DNA from: Chaunax sp. Z400
Lineage: Eukaryota > Chordata > Actinopteri > Lophiiformes > Chaunacidae
NCBI GenBank assembly: GCA_037577475.1
Contig: CM075202.1
Span: forward strand, 9,506,501-9,570,500
Length of the DNA: 64,000 nt
Reading direction: 5' to 3'
Positions within the stretch are counted from its first letter, which is position 1; each line of letters begins with the position of its first letter. The notes under the pieces are model-generated. The model had not been told where the DNA came from. It saw only the letters and a program-made list of their open reading frames with translations, and ran no database searches. Of this stretch, positions 49,064 through 60,120 are shown one piece after another. Made by a program: the position numbers and the translations under genes.

Positions 49064-51059
49064 ACACACACCAGCAGTGTTTGATGAGTGTGCACTGAGT
49101 CAACAGGCTTCCTCCTCTCCTCATTAACAGTTTGACCCCTCTATGAGTTGGTCCAGGTGTGGTCACACTGTCTTGTATTTGGGTTAAGGGGGGTTTTGCC
49201 AGGAAGAGTGTTGTGTGACTATACATGAGGGGGGTTTACTTCCAACATCCCTTTTAGCTAGAGATAGATAGATAAAAAAAACACAATGCAGTCACCATTC
49301 TTTAGAAAAAGAGGAAGACTGATGGACAGCGCATTGATGTAATGACACTATGGGCAAACACACACAGGCACACATAGCAGTCGTACCACTCGCCGCCACC
49401 GTCACCCTGATGTTACCGATGTGAGGTCAGCAGTGCAGATCCTGTCTCGTCGACCAACAGAGCTGCTCTTGTCGAAGGCGTGTGTTCTGTGTTTAGAACA
49501 CTCATTCAAGGCCTGTAAAAGGCACTCTTCGCCCACACATACTTTGAACCACATCACTGTATAAAAGATGTGTGAACTAAGAGGAGTAACTCGGTTCAAA
49601 TGTTTGCATTTCTTGCGCATCAAGCCTTAGCTGCATTTTGTGTACGTGTTTAATGTTAGCATGCAAACACACTACTAAACATTGTACTTGCTAAAAAATC
49701 TCTTGCAAGCATCACTGTGAACACGTTAGCATGCTGAAGTGAGCAATTAGATGTACAAATATTGAACACCTCTAGCTATGCTGCTAAAGTGAAAATAAAT
49801 CAGTGCAATGTGTGGGAGCACTTTGCACCCCGTATAATCCGCAGTAGGCCGTATCACATATCTCCTTGCAGCGCAGGTGAAACCGTAGCTTCAAGGATTA
49901 TTGTGTAACTGATCACCTTTTACAGAAAGGAATGCGGGGTTAATGTTTTTCTGCGCTGTTCTTTTTCCTCTGGTCGCGTTACTCTTAAATGCATGTTCTT
50001 GTTGCATGTAGTGTTCCAGGCTGATCTCATAAACAGCGGGTGAAGCTGTGACTTTAGCACTGACTTTAAACCACAGGGAAGGAAGCTGAGTGAGGAGGGG
50101 CTGTCTCGCTCTATCTCTGGTCCTCCCGGCATCTGTCACAAGACCTGGCAGCTGTCGCCGCGCAGAGAAAATGGGCTCCTGACAAAAAAAAGAGGGAGAA
50201 TCAGAGATAGAGTCTCTGGACTTCTTTATTACAATGCATGACAAAGGGCCAACCAGGCAGGATAGCTGTGCAATTTCATGCTTGTGCATAATGTGTTTCT
50301 TTTATATTCTACTTGTATTCAAATGCTCTCTGCAGCATAGAGACCATTCCTGTTACATTATGTACCAACTGCTGTCTGTGATGTGTGTGTGGCCATCCTG
50401 AGGCAAAAATAACTCCAATTAATAAGACGTAGTCGTAATAATAAGTACTTAAAGCCAAACCTTTTTTATTTTCTGTGTTATTGTTCCACATTCTGTCCAG
50501 ATATACGCCAGGCAAAGGGCACAGTATGCGTCACCCCTTTAAAAACACTTTTCCCATGCGCTTTTTTTTGTTTTTCATTCAATTGTGTGGAGAATGTGCT
50601 TTGTTCACAGTCCCTATTCAGTTCTGGGTGGAGAGACATATTGGTGGAAAGCCCTGTCAGCATGAGATAAAAAAGTTTTCTGGGCTGTTACAAAGCCCTT
50701 ATAGGAACTGTACTCCTGGAATAACTTTTAGAGCATGTACTGGTCCCAGTAAATCTATATGGTCACCAGCTTAAAGGTGCATTGAAGGCAACATGAGCAT
50801 AAAAATCATCAAGCGGGGTTTGGCCATTGAGATGTCGCCTATAGGCCTACAGCAGACACTTGGTCATAAGTTGTTTTTTTTAAATAGGTCAAATTATATT
50901 TTATTCTTCACAAATATAAGTGGGTGGCTATAAGTGAAAACAGTATAATGTCACATGAACACTTAATAAAATGTTAATGATTCTTCGGTGGTCTGACTTT
51001 ATTCCTGACTATTGTAATCCTGACATGTTTTTTTTTCTTTTTTCTGCTGTAATGTTTTG
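46744..51059. other. Proximal upstream region of sash1
   Basis: No coding exon is recognised. It holds the (AC)26 array, a nuclear-receptor-like inverted repeat with a MEF2-like site (47490-47518), and frames of up to 132 codons on the minus strand (49891-50289) without recognisable similarity. Distal promoter or enhancer sequence for sash1 could lie here. Confidence 0.5.
49010..49061. repeat. (AC)26 microsatellite
   Basis: A perfect AC array of 52 bases. Confidence 0.97.
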
Positions 51060-51656
51060 TTGGGAGGAGTGTGCAAGGGAGCAAGAGAGAAAGAGAGACT
51101 TCGGGTGAGGAGAGGGGGAGGCGCAGTGTTTGCAGGATTTGCTCTGAGCTCCAGGCGCTCTCTCGCTCGAATCTTTTAATGGAAATAAGTTTGTGTGCGC
51201 TCGCTCTACTTCGCTTTTCTGTCACTCATCAAGCGGTTCCAACAACTTTAAGGAAACTTTCACCCACTTGGACGACTTTTACCCCGGTTCGGCGTTAGGT
51301 TTATATGTAATGCGGAGTGTGGAGTAGCGAACACCGGGCTCGGAAGTTTTCGGACGAATGACCTGTTGTGGGTCCGCGCACAACGCAGAGCTGCCTATAG
51401 CGTTTTTATTATTTGAATTTGACGCTTGAGTTGTCGTGGGAGTGTCGTAAACATGCCGGGTAGCAGTTTGAGCTCTAAACTTCGGATCGTGCCAAGCAGT
51501 GTTGGAGCATTTCACCGGTGCGTCAAGGGCAACTTTCTCTAGGAGCAGCCTTGGCACAGACATCTCGTTTATTATTGGTGATCAGGCCCTCCGCCTGTGG
51601 GCTTGGATTCAAGCCTTGCACCACATTCGTCTGACTGAACACGCCATTCTAACATT
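51060..51656 (+). promoter_or_regulatory. sash1: sash1 promoter / 5' leader region, CpG-enriched
   Basis: The roughly 600 bases before the sash1 ATG contain far more CpG dinucleotides than the surrounding DNA (for example around 51150-51210, 51280-51400 and 51440-51530), as expected of a vertebrate CpG-type promoter. The left part (51062-51122) is purine-rich, with GAGA-type runs. I see no convincing TATA box. The transcription start cannot be placed from sequence alone; somewhere in 51060-51250 is a guess. If transcription starts near there, the leader has at least five upstream AUGs (51179, 51305, 51310, 51358, 51453), each followed by a stop before the main start. That suggests translation may be damped or regulated, but this is inference. 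Confidence 0.6.
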
Positions 51657-51764
51657 ATGGAAGGTGATCAGGGGACCGCCGCGTCTTCTGATGAGCCCCA
51701 GGCGGACAGCGCCGCTGTGTCGGACAGCTTTTCCCAACTGTGGACGGATGTTATGGGGATGCTG
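51657..51764 (+). CDS. sash1: sash1 coding exon 1 (start codon, residues 1-36)
   Basis: This is the first coding exon of SASH1, a cytoplasmic scaffold/adaptor of the SLY family (with SASH3 and SAMSN1). From the literature, SASH1 is linked to TLR4/TRAF6 signalling, cortactin/actin and cell adhesion, pigmentation and tumour suppression. The 36 codons start MEGDQGTAASSDEP and end SQLWTDVMGML. The first part is acidic, low complexity and probably poorly conserved; the LWTDVMG segment matches vertebrate SASH1 as I remember it. The ATG has A at -3 and G at +4, and an in-frame TGA at 51636-51638 rules out an upstream extension in this exon. The exon ends in phase 0 at a strong donor, CTG|GTAAGT (51765-51770). 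Exon 2 continues the known protein order directly. The family call is firm; the choice between sash1a and sash1b cannot be made here. Confidence 0.93.
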
Positions 51765-51770
51765 GTAAGT

Positions 51771-51801
<31 letters not shown>

Positions 51802-51804
51802 GGG
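51771..51804 (+). repeat. T10-G24 homopolymer pair next to the exon 1 donor
   Basis: Ten T are followed by twenty-four G, starting directly after the GTAAGT donor of sash1 exon 1. A G24 run can form G-quadruplex structures on the sense strand and in the pre-mRNA. Runs of this kind are also prone to length errors in sequencing, so the exact count should not be trusted. Confidence 0.9.
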
Positions 51805-52762
51805 AGAGCCGCCACCATGGGCTCACAACTAACTGAGAGTTTTCACCCTCATCCTCAATGTTGACGCTGAATTGCCCAAATAAGTGGCCGTGAAGCCAAA
51901 CAGTCGGTGCATGCATATCAAGGATCAGATCTCCGAGGTCCGTCCTCATAGGCCGATGTCTGAAATGCACCACTCCACATGAGGTCTGGGATGTGCTTCA
52001 GTTGTTGCATGCTGGTAGTTACAATAATATACTGTTGAGTTGGTGGATCTGAATACAAAAAAGGTGTCAACTGAGAATATGGTATGTTATATGTACTGTG
52101 TGCTGTTATATTTGTTGTGGCTGTTGAGCATTTAAGTGAAACAAGATTGTTTCCAGCTGAAGATCAGCTGATTTTTCTCTGAATTTAAATTGTACCAAGT
52201 ATTAAACTAGAAATACTTTTTAGATGCTGTGCACTTGCCAAGGTTCACTTCAAGTTATGTGAGATTGCTAGAGATATATATGCATATCAGTATTCATCTT
52301 TCAGCTCCTCTCGATTATTTTAGACATTTTGAATGCACCCTATTCTTTCTTAAACAGATCTTATCTCAGATTGAAGGCCCGCTCTACATGCTTGTGACTA
52401 ATATACCTGTAAGTTAGAGGTGGGATCATAACAAAGCACGTTTTTGAGACACTATTTTGTGTTTGTCTGCCAGATCAATCTTGATTTTCACAGGCCACGG
52501 GATGTGATTGATCTGCTGACCAAATGTGTTGCAGTCACTTTCAGTCTGCTTCAAGACAGAGGTGTTAATTTGGTTTGGTCTGGCACTTTAGATGTGAATT
52601 GTGTGTAAATGCAGGGACGTGTGCACGTAGGAGTGGAGGCTGTCCTGACTCCTGGCACCGGGTGGGAGGCCTGGCTCCCGGCCAGGCGGGTTCTTATAGG
52701 ATTTATTGCTCTGAAGGCAAATGTCTGAAAGGCCATGCTCATCTTTGACATTTTGTCTTCTA

Positions 52763-52784
52763 TACACACACACACACACACACA
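52763..52784. repeat. (AC)n microsatellite in sash1 intron 1
   Basis: About eleven AC units, then degenerate ATACACA. Confidence 0.92.
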
Positions 52785-55700
52785 TACACATAATCAGCAG
52801 CAACAAGCTTCTTGAACTCTGGTTCTTGAGAAATGCGTCACATACACCCATCTGCACAATCAAGATAACCCTTTTAACCTTTTCAGTGATTCATAATAAA
52901 TCCATCCTTTTTTCACACTAAAATCAAAAGTCAGGGTCGTGCAGATCTGCAATAATAATTAAATATCTGACCATCCTGCCAAGTTATTCTTAAATCAGTA
53001 GGCATATCCAACCAGCAGACTCAACAAACACATAATTTCAAAATCCTCGAACTCAGCCTTTGTTGGAATCTGCACTGCATCACTTGACACGTTTATCTCG
53101 AGAGTCTTGGGAATGCTCGGATCGCAGAGTCCATCTTATTTTCCCGCAAAACTATGTAGGAAAGATAGAAGTGTGAAAGTATTGACCTTCATCCGCCTTC
53201 TTGGCTCCTCAGAATCAGTTTGTCATACCAGAACTCAGTAGAACTAACTGGTAAACAGCCATGATGAGGCATGGATTTCTGGTGGTTTCTCTTCTCTGGA
53301 AGTGAACGGACTTTTGGTGATGAGTTGCTGGAGTTGTTGGCAGCTTGCAGGCATAATTTAGGCTATGTAAATGTAACGGTTTTCCATCATCCATCCATCA
53401 GTTTAAATGCAGCAATGTTAAAAACTCATAAAAAATAGTAAATTGCCCTTTATAATGAATGTTATTCCTATTTAGGGCTGTGCAACATGATACAACCTCA
53501 TTTTCATGCTCTATCATCATCACAATCACACTCTTTACTCAAATATATGTCATTATGTGGCTGACGCTTTGCATTCTTCTCATGGCACAGATGCAGGCAG
53601 GACATTTGTACGAAAGCAACGAAAAACAAATATGGAGGAGAATCAACTAGAGAACGACATGCAGATGATTACATGCACTCTATGTTGAAGTTAACTTCAC
53701 ATACTTACATCATAATGTTGTTGGTCATTGTATGACATTATTAATGCTTTAGACTGAGGATGCAGTATCTGCTTTTCTAGTCTTAGGCTCATTAATTGCA
53801 GTGGCCAGTGATTAAACTGGCCGAAGCAAGAGTGCATTGTGAGGTCAGAATGGGCATAGGCAACTAACAATCTTAAGCTTTTGCGAGCTCGTCGAGGCCA
53901 CATTGAGGTTGTATTGCACACAGTAACATGTCAACATCTTTTACAATGTGACCACTGTCTCACAAAGACAATTTCACAACCAGCGCTCCAACATGAAGCA
54001 TGCGTGAAAATCAATTAAGAGAGCAGAAAAAGTTATGTCTCCTGTGTCCGGTCTCTGTTACTGCCATATGTTGTCCCTTGTGGTTATCTTGATGATTAAA
54101 TGTCAGTCACAGTCCGTTTTATTCCACCAGTACGTCGACCGAGTTACGAGATCACCGTCAGCATGTGGCAGGAAGAGTTCATAGAGAGAGGAGGGAGAAA
54201 AAAAGGGCACCAGCTCTAAATTGCTCTATGACTTTCGGTGTCTTTCGTCTTGTTTGGGAGCCTACATGGGAATGCCCTATTTAATGTTTGGGTTCGCTCC
54301 AAGCCTGTTGGCTCACTGTTGCAAATGTGCTTCGTCTTGGCTTCCCCACACGTGTCTACTATGATAGACATCTACCCTGATAAAGATCTGGCCAACAATT
54401 TTACAAAACCACGTCTTTCAGTTATATCTATGTGTGCCAAGGCATGCAGCAAACTGAGGGACCACTCTTAACAATCTAGTGACAGCACAGATAAGCATTA
54501 CAACAGGCAACAGCAAAGATGTCATCCACTTAATGCCATCTGCATCACAAGTTTTTGTAATGTTTTGACCATAAATCAAAGGGAACTTAGGCCTGCAGTA
54601 TTTTTCTAAGGGGGCCCCGTGTCTTTGAGGTTAACCATACACAGCAGCCTGTTGTGGAATGTGTTTAATAAGAATACCTAAGTAAGCCAGTCATTTATTT
54701 GTGGTCGAAGCCCAGTAAATAGCTCTTGAGCTAATTAAGAGTCAAAGGCAGTTTAGGACGGTAGGGTGCAGAAGCTGTAGCTGCTTCCAGTGGTTGGATT
54801 TACAGATGTCGGAATGGGGGTTGACATCTAGGCCCACCCCACTTTTGGAGGCATGAACGTTTTTCGCTCACTCTTTATTGAACGTTAAATGAGCCTTATT
54901 AAAACTGCCTGTCTGGATACTGTTATCAATCACAGTATAATGTGTAATGCATGTTGAGATGTGCATCTGTATAGACTGTATAAATCTCTGTTCCAGTTCG
55001 TCTCCATTGCACCTCCTTGCGTTCTACGGAGTTCACTTTTGTAATAACCATACTTCTCAATAAAACTTTACAGGAGGGACTCGATCCAGAACTTCAGACA
55101 TGCCTTGAAATGGGACAAGCTTATAATTGAGCTTCTCTCTTGTCTAAATGATTTTTGTAACAAACCTAGAGAGTTGGCTATCATCCATTATTCATTCTTT
55201 GCTCTTCTGAAAGAAACCTCTTTACGTGAAAAGGTCATCCCGAGCCAAGGCTATGTTGAAATATTTTACTTGCCTGCAGGGAGTCCTGTTCTGCTTGAAG
55301 AGAGTTTTGTGTTGTTTCACACAGCCTGGGTGGGAGTTTGTCTGTTTGGGAAACACTTATGTACCAGGCGGTGCTTCATCTCTAAGCCTAAAGACTGGAT
55401 GCCACTTTTGAGACATGATTATTGGTTATGTCTGCGAAACACGTAGTTAGATGATGCGATTTCTAGGTGCTTCTTCCCACATAGCACTCAATGCAGAGTG
55501 ACAACGTATGCTTCAGTCCTTTGCCAAACTGTGTCTAACTAGGCCACTTTGTATCTTTGCCAGTAATATTCTTATGCAGTCTACGATGGCCTAGTTGTGT
55601 CTATTGTTGCCCGGTCCTACTCTGCTCACTCCCTCTTCTCTGACTCATCTCATTATTGAAGTCACATGGAGATCTGGCAGGTTTCCTCTGCACTGCTCTG

Positions 55701-57336
55701 CTAAAGCCACGGATATCCTCAGGAAGCCCTTTTAAATGGGTAGACTGTGCTCCCTGCCCTCACCTTCCTCGATGGACTTCCCTCGTTGGCTTCTATGACT
55801 AAGACTGCATCTTTTAGTCAGACTTCTTCTGGTTCTACATCGTGTGGAACTCTCCAGTCCAGTACATCCAACACTTCAGAACTACTGTAGTTGGGTGATG
55901 CAATATGAGCAGCACCCTTCTTGTCTTTTCATAAACATGCCTTCTCTTAAGTTTTCCAAATTTCTCCTATCTGACTTCATCAATCCTTCTCCTTTTGTTT
56001 GGTTCTGATTGGTTGGCAGTACAGCAACACTAATGGCAATGATTAAATCTTTGCTATTAGAGAAGCTGGTGTAACTGGATGGATAGAGGGCAAGGACTAA
56101 AGGATGGATGACTCACTGTTGCTTTTATGATGATATGGGAGGGTTGTGTTGAACAGGCGATGTCTCGTGACTTGGGTCTAGGGTGAATGTGGACAATTCT
56201 ATTGGTTGATGAAGTAGTACAGGGAAACACAATGCAATACAATTGGTGACAACAGCCACACCTGTCCTGAGGTTGCGTAGCAGGTGAGAGTAACCTACCT
56301 CTGACATTCCAACATTACATCAGATGGCTTAATTGTGAACTGTCATTGTTCATTCCTCCAAACAATGGGTAGTCGCAAGGCAACCCTGTAACAATAGCCA
56401 ATACCATGTACACTACCACTCAACACCTATATAACTGAGACCCTGAATGAGAGCACAGTCAGGAATGTGGGCTCAAATGATAGACCAGAACATTTTAGGC
56501 CCAAGGCTAATGGACTTGAGCCTTTTTAAATGTCTTTCTCCATGGTTAGAAAAAAGAAGGACTTTCTTTTAGACACTTTGAAACGTCTAACATGTTGTGG
56601 AAAACATGAATTGAGTGTAAACTGATTGCAAGATTAGCTCGTACCCCGGCAAGAATTTCTACACATGTGAAGAGACTCAAGTTATTAGTGCTTTTACACC
56701 CTGTCTGTGGAATTTCTCTAATAACCTGCAAGAGATTTGTTTAATGTGGTGCCATTCAGATATACTGTCTCAAAGAAATGGTCACTTCAGCTGTGGACTG
56801 CACATTCTTGGCAATGTGTTGAGCTAAAATACTAGAATAGAAAGAACTTGGTATCTAAATTTACTACAGATTAAAGTATTTATTATGTAAAATAAAAAAT
56901 TATTAATATTTAATTGGACGTGCAAATCCTCTGGAAATGTTTACCCCAGAAAAAACAACAACAAAAAAAACCATCGCGTTGGCAGAGCTTGTAAGTCAAA
57001 CACAATTACTGGTACACACTGCTTTCTGATCAGTGCAGTGAGCTGGGATGTGACACCACCTCAGTGCATAGACACTTCAGAGAAACCCCTCTTAATAAAC
57101 GGGTCATATCAACAACACTGTTCAGAAAGTGAGCATCTACTGGACCCAGACAGATTAATACTTCTTATTAGTACCTTCTGCAATAGTATCCCAAAGTGTT
57201 TTCTTTGTTTTTTCACGTGCATAAAGTCTTGGAGCAGAAGTGACCTGCAGCACAGTTTTGCTCACTGACATTTGTCAAATTTCAGCTGTTCATTCGGAGA
57301 AGTATTTCAGTCGTGCAGACTTTGGAACACTAAATG

Positions 57337-57356
57337 ACACACACACACACACACAC
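57337..57356. repeat. (AC)10 microsatellite in sash1 intron 1
   Basis: About ten AC units. Confidence 0.92.
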
Positions 57357-57962
57357 CCGTTATTGTAAATACACAGAAATACAAAGTGGCTCACAAATTC
57401 TTGCCTGGGTGTTGCTTTTTTGCATGACTATTGTTTGAGTCAAAACAAGGAGTTGTCCTCCCTCACATTCAGGGCGGAGACGCAGTTACATCAGCTGAAA
57501 CAGCTCCATTTCGAGCACAGCTCCATTAAGATATCGATGTGCTTATTGGTCTGGTCAAATCATTTTGAAAACAGTTTGAAAGGATGTTTTTTCAGAGTGC
57601 CAATTATTTTCATGGTCATTGGTTAGCTTCACGTGCTAACACGTATGCATTCCAGGTCAAATGAGCTGTGGCGGATTTCATACTCATACATAGAATCTCT
57701 CTCATAGATGACAATTTTTTTCTTCCCGGACTCCAGATGGTTTATCCTCCTCTCACCCCACAGCTGCCCCAGTCAGTATCCCACAAATCAACCCTTGTCC
57801 AGCCTCCACCTCCACCACCCATGCTGCCATTTCTAAACTGCCTATGTACACTCTTGTTCCCTTACCCACCTCGATTCACCCAAAGGCATTTGCACTCTAC
57901 AGTTGTTTTCATGTGTGGTCTCACAGTGGATATGAGCATGCTGAATGCAGTGTCACTTTACA

Positions 57963-57993
57963 TGGTGGTGGTGGTGGTGGTGGTGGTGGAGGT
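57963..57993. repeat. (GGT)n microsatellite in sash1 intron 1
   Basis: Nine or so GGT units with one GGA at the right end. It encodes poly-Val or poly-Gly in open frames that are not genes. Confidence 0.92.
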
Positions 57994-58242
57994 GTGTCTA
58001 AGGGTCAGCTGTGTTGGACCCGAGTGAGCTCACTCCTCTGGAGAATTGGAGGAATCTCAGTTATCTCCGCACACACATGCATGTTAGCACTTCTATGGAT
58101 CATGTAAGCGGTTAGAGAACATGGAGCATGTGCAGCTTTACCTGCGGTTTACATTTAATGTCCTTTGAGAGCAGGGGGCGGAAAAAAGACCCTCTGCACA
58201 GGGTTCGTTCTTATTCTCCAGATGTGTCAAATAAATCGGCAC

Positions 58243-58312
58243 ACTCGCTGCATGTTTATGTTAACTAAGACATATTTACTCATTGCATGTGTATGTTAAT
58301 TAAAACATATTT
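58243..58312. repeat. 35-bp tandem duplication
   Basis: Two adjacent 35-base units, 58243-58277 and 58278-58312, have equal length and agree at 30 of 35 positions by direct comparison. Each contains GCATG, TATGTTAA and ACATATTT. The divergence indicates an older duplication rather than an assembly stutter. It lies in sash1 intron 1. Confidence 0.85.
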
Positions 58313-59991
58313 GGGTTCAGTAGTAAGAGCGTGCATACAGTCAGTGTGAGGGCTGACAGTGAAAGCATTTCTCTGCTCATAGACCACAGGGAATCTCAGT
58401 CATCTTGAACCACATGTCTGGCCTGAACAAGATTTTGCAAGAAATGATAGTTGGAGGATAGATTAGATCACAACCAGACAAACTGGATTTTTTTAGACAG
58501 ACCTTGTGTATTGTGTTCAGTGGAAAATCCGTAACAAAATCCACTGAGCTGTCTTGATAGGCCTGCATCAGTTTGTTTTGGTCGAATGTTTTTGAAATCT
58601 CCTAAATGCATGTGTTTGAATGCTAATGTCTGTTGAGAGGGTCCCTGTGTGAGTGTGTGTGCGCGTGTGTGTGTTTGTGTGTGGTATACTTACTCACACT
58701 CACAGTGATCCATTCATTTGTGGCCTGGCACCCAAATAGGGAGTCCAGTTGAGAAAGACAGAGACTGAGAGAGAGACTGTTAAGACCCTGCATAGCGACT
58801 CAATGCTAGCTGTCTGCCTGGCACAGATTAGATCAACACTGATGAATATTTAACAGCTGACCATCACTGCCAGTATAGCCTACATTTTCACCACGGCCAG
58901 AGATGGGAGTCAGTTTTCTCTCCCACATTTCACAAAAGAGATCGTCCTACATCCTGGAAAGATTCTTCAGGGCTCAATCAAATGAATCCTGTTTTTTTTT
59001 CTTCTTCTATTAAAATCCAAATTTGACCCGGCTTCACTCCTTCCAGAACTGACTTCGAGGCCAGTCTCCAACATTGTACCCATAGAGTATTATGTTAGGT
59101 AAGGTCTTTACTGTTTGGAGCACAGCTTCCTCCCTCAAACTTAAACACATCTTCCACACAAAGACAGGAACCGAGCTGATCTAAACGACTTCGGAGCGGA
59201 AGAGCGTGTTTGATTTGGAGCTCTGTGAATGTCTGAGGAGGTAAAGGGCATCCTTGATATGAGCCTCGCCCAAGACCAAACCCAGGATCAAACCATTGCT
59301 GAATTGAATTTGATAAGAATGAATAAACAGCCAAAATGGACTTTTATTCAGGGGTATATTTAGGTTTTTCTGTTTGTATGCAGTGTGTGAATGGGAACAA
59401 CACATGCCATCCAAAGTTCAAATCAGTGGTACCACACACATACAAATTCTTACATTTTATCCATCTTGTATCACAGCAAAATATTGTGTTATCTTATCAA
59501 ATCTGTGAGGTAGCTTTGGAAATAGTGTTTATGTTTGCATCCCTGTGCCACCCTCAGGTTTACCCAAATGCATGCCTATTGCTATCTTTTATACACCGCT
59601 AATTATAAGTGTATGTGACAGCGGTTTTATAAAGCGGTGCTTAGGGTCACTAGAGAAGATGTAGTGGGTTGTGTTAGTCACACAGATAAGTGATAACGTT
59701 TTACCTACAGCACTGGAGAGTTATTGTAACATGATAGAAGCTGCAGCAAAAGGAAGAGTAAATGTTTGCATTAGTGTATATGTATATAAGGGAATATGGA
59801 GTTCAACTACTGAAACAGATGTTTTGTTTTAATGGGAAATTTTAACAAACTTCACAGTTAGAAGAACAAGCAGTCCAAATGGAGTTTTTGCAGTGACAGC
59901 ATTTTTTTTTTCTTTAGAAGTAGATTATCAGCCTTCCTTTGGCAGGATGTTGTAATTCCCTGGCTAAGTCATCCCCTCTTCCTCTCTCCAG

Positions 59992-60120
59992 GATGGTTCT
60001 CTGGGTAACATAGATGACCTTGCCCAGGAGTACTCTGAGTACTACAACACCTGCTTCAGTGACGTCAGCGATCGCATGGAGGAGCTACGCAGAAGACGAG
60101 TCTCCCAAGAGATTGACATG
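59992..60120 (+). CDS. sash1: sash1 coding exon 2 (residues 37-79)
   Basis: The second coding exon is 129 nt, 43 codons, phase 0 at both ends. A pyrimidine-rich acceptor (CCTCTCTCCAG, ending 59991) precedes it and GTAAAT (60121-60126) follows. It encodes DGSLGNIDDLAQEYSEYY, then NTCFSDVSDRMEELRRRR and VSQEIDM. This is nearly the same as the human SASH1 block recalled as DGSLGNIDDLAQQYADYYN...CFSDVCERMEELRKRRVSQ, which makes it the best-supported coding sequence in the window. The segment is likely helical, with an acidic first half and a basic RRRR patch near the end. It lies upstream of the SLY, SH3 and two SAM domains, which must be encoded further right. The window therefore holds only about 79 residues of a protein that is roughly 1,250 residues in human. 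Confidence 0.96.

Larger units (their letters stand above)
51765..59991 (+). other. sash1: sash1 intron 1 (about 8.2 kb)
   Basis: The intron is bounded by GTAAGT at 51765 and AG at 59990-59991. It starts with a T10-G24 homopolymer pair (51771-51804) and contains small (AC)n arrays at 52763-52784 and 57337-57356, a (GGT)n run at 57963-57993, a GT-rich alternating tract at 58650-58682 and a 35-bp tandem duplication at 58243-58312. No convincing internal exon is visible. The longest open stretches (55105-55446 and 57668-58027) have no recognisable protein similarity, and the second is partly made by simple repeats. Confidence 0.85.

Noticed and set aside
49891..50289. 132-codon minus-strand frame
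   Set aside because: No recognisable family, not splice-bounded; treated as chance.
51499..51768. Frame overlapping the sash1 start in another reading frame
   Set aside because: It begins with GTG rather than ATG and its stop includes intron bases. Not a gene.
57738..57860. Acceptor-like CGGACTCCAG followed by an ATG and a proline-rich frame in intron 1
   Set aside because: The proline run comes from a CCACCTCCACC simple sequence and no donor or similarity supports an exon.
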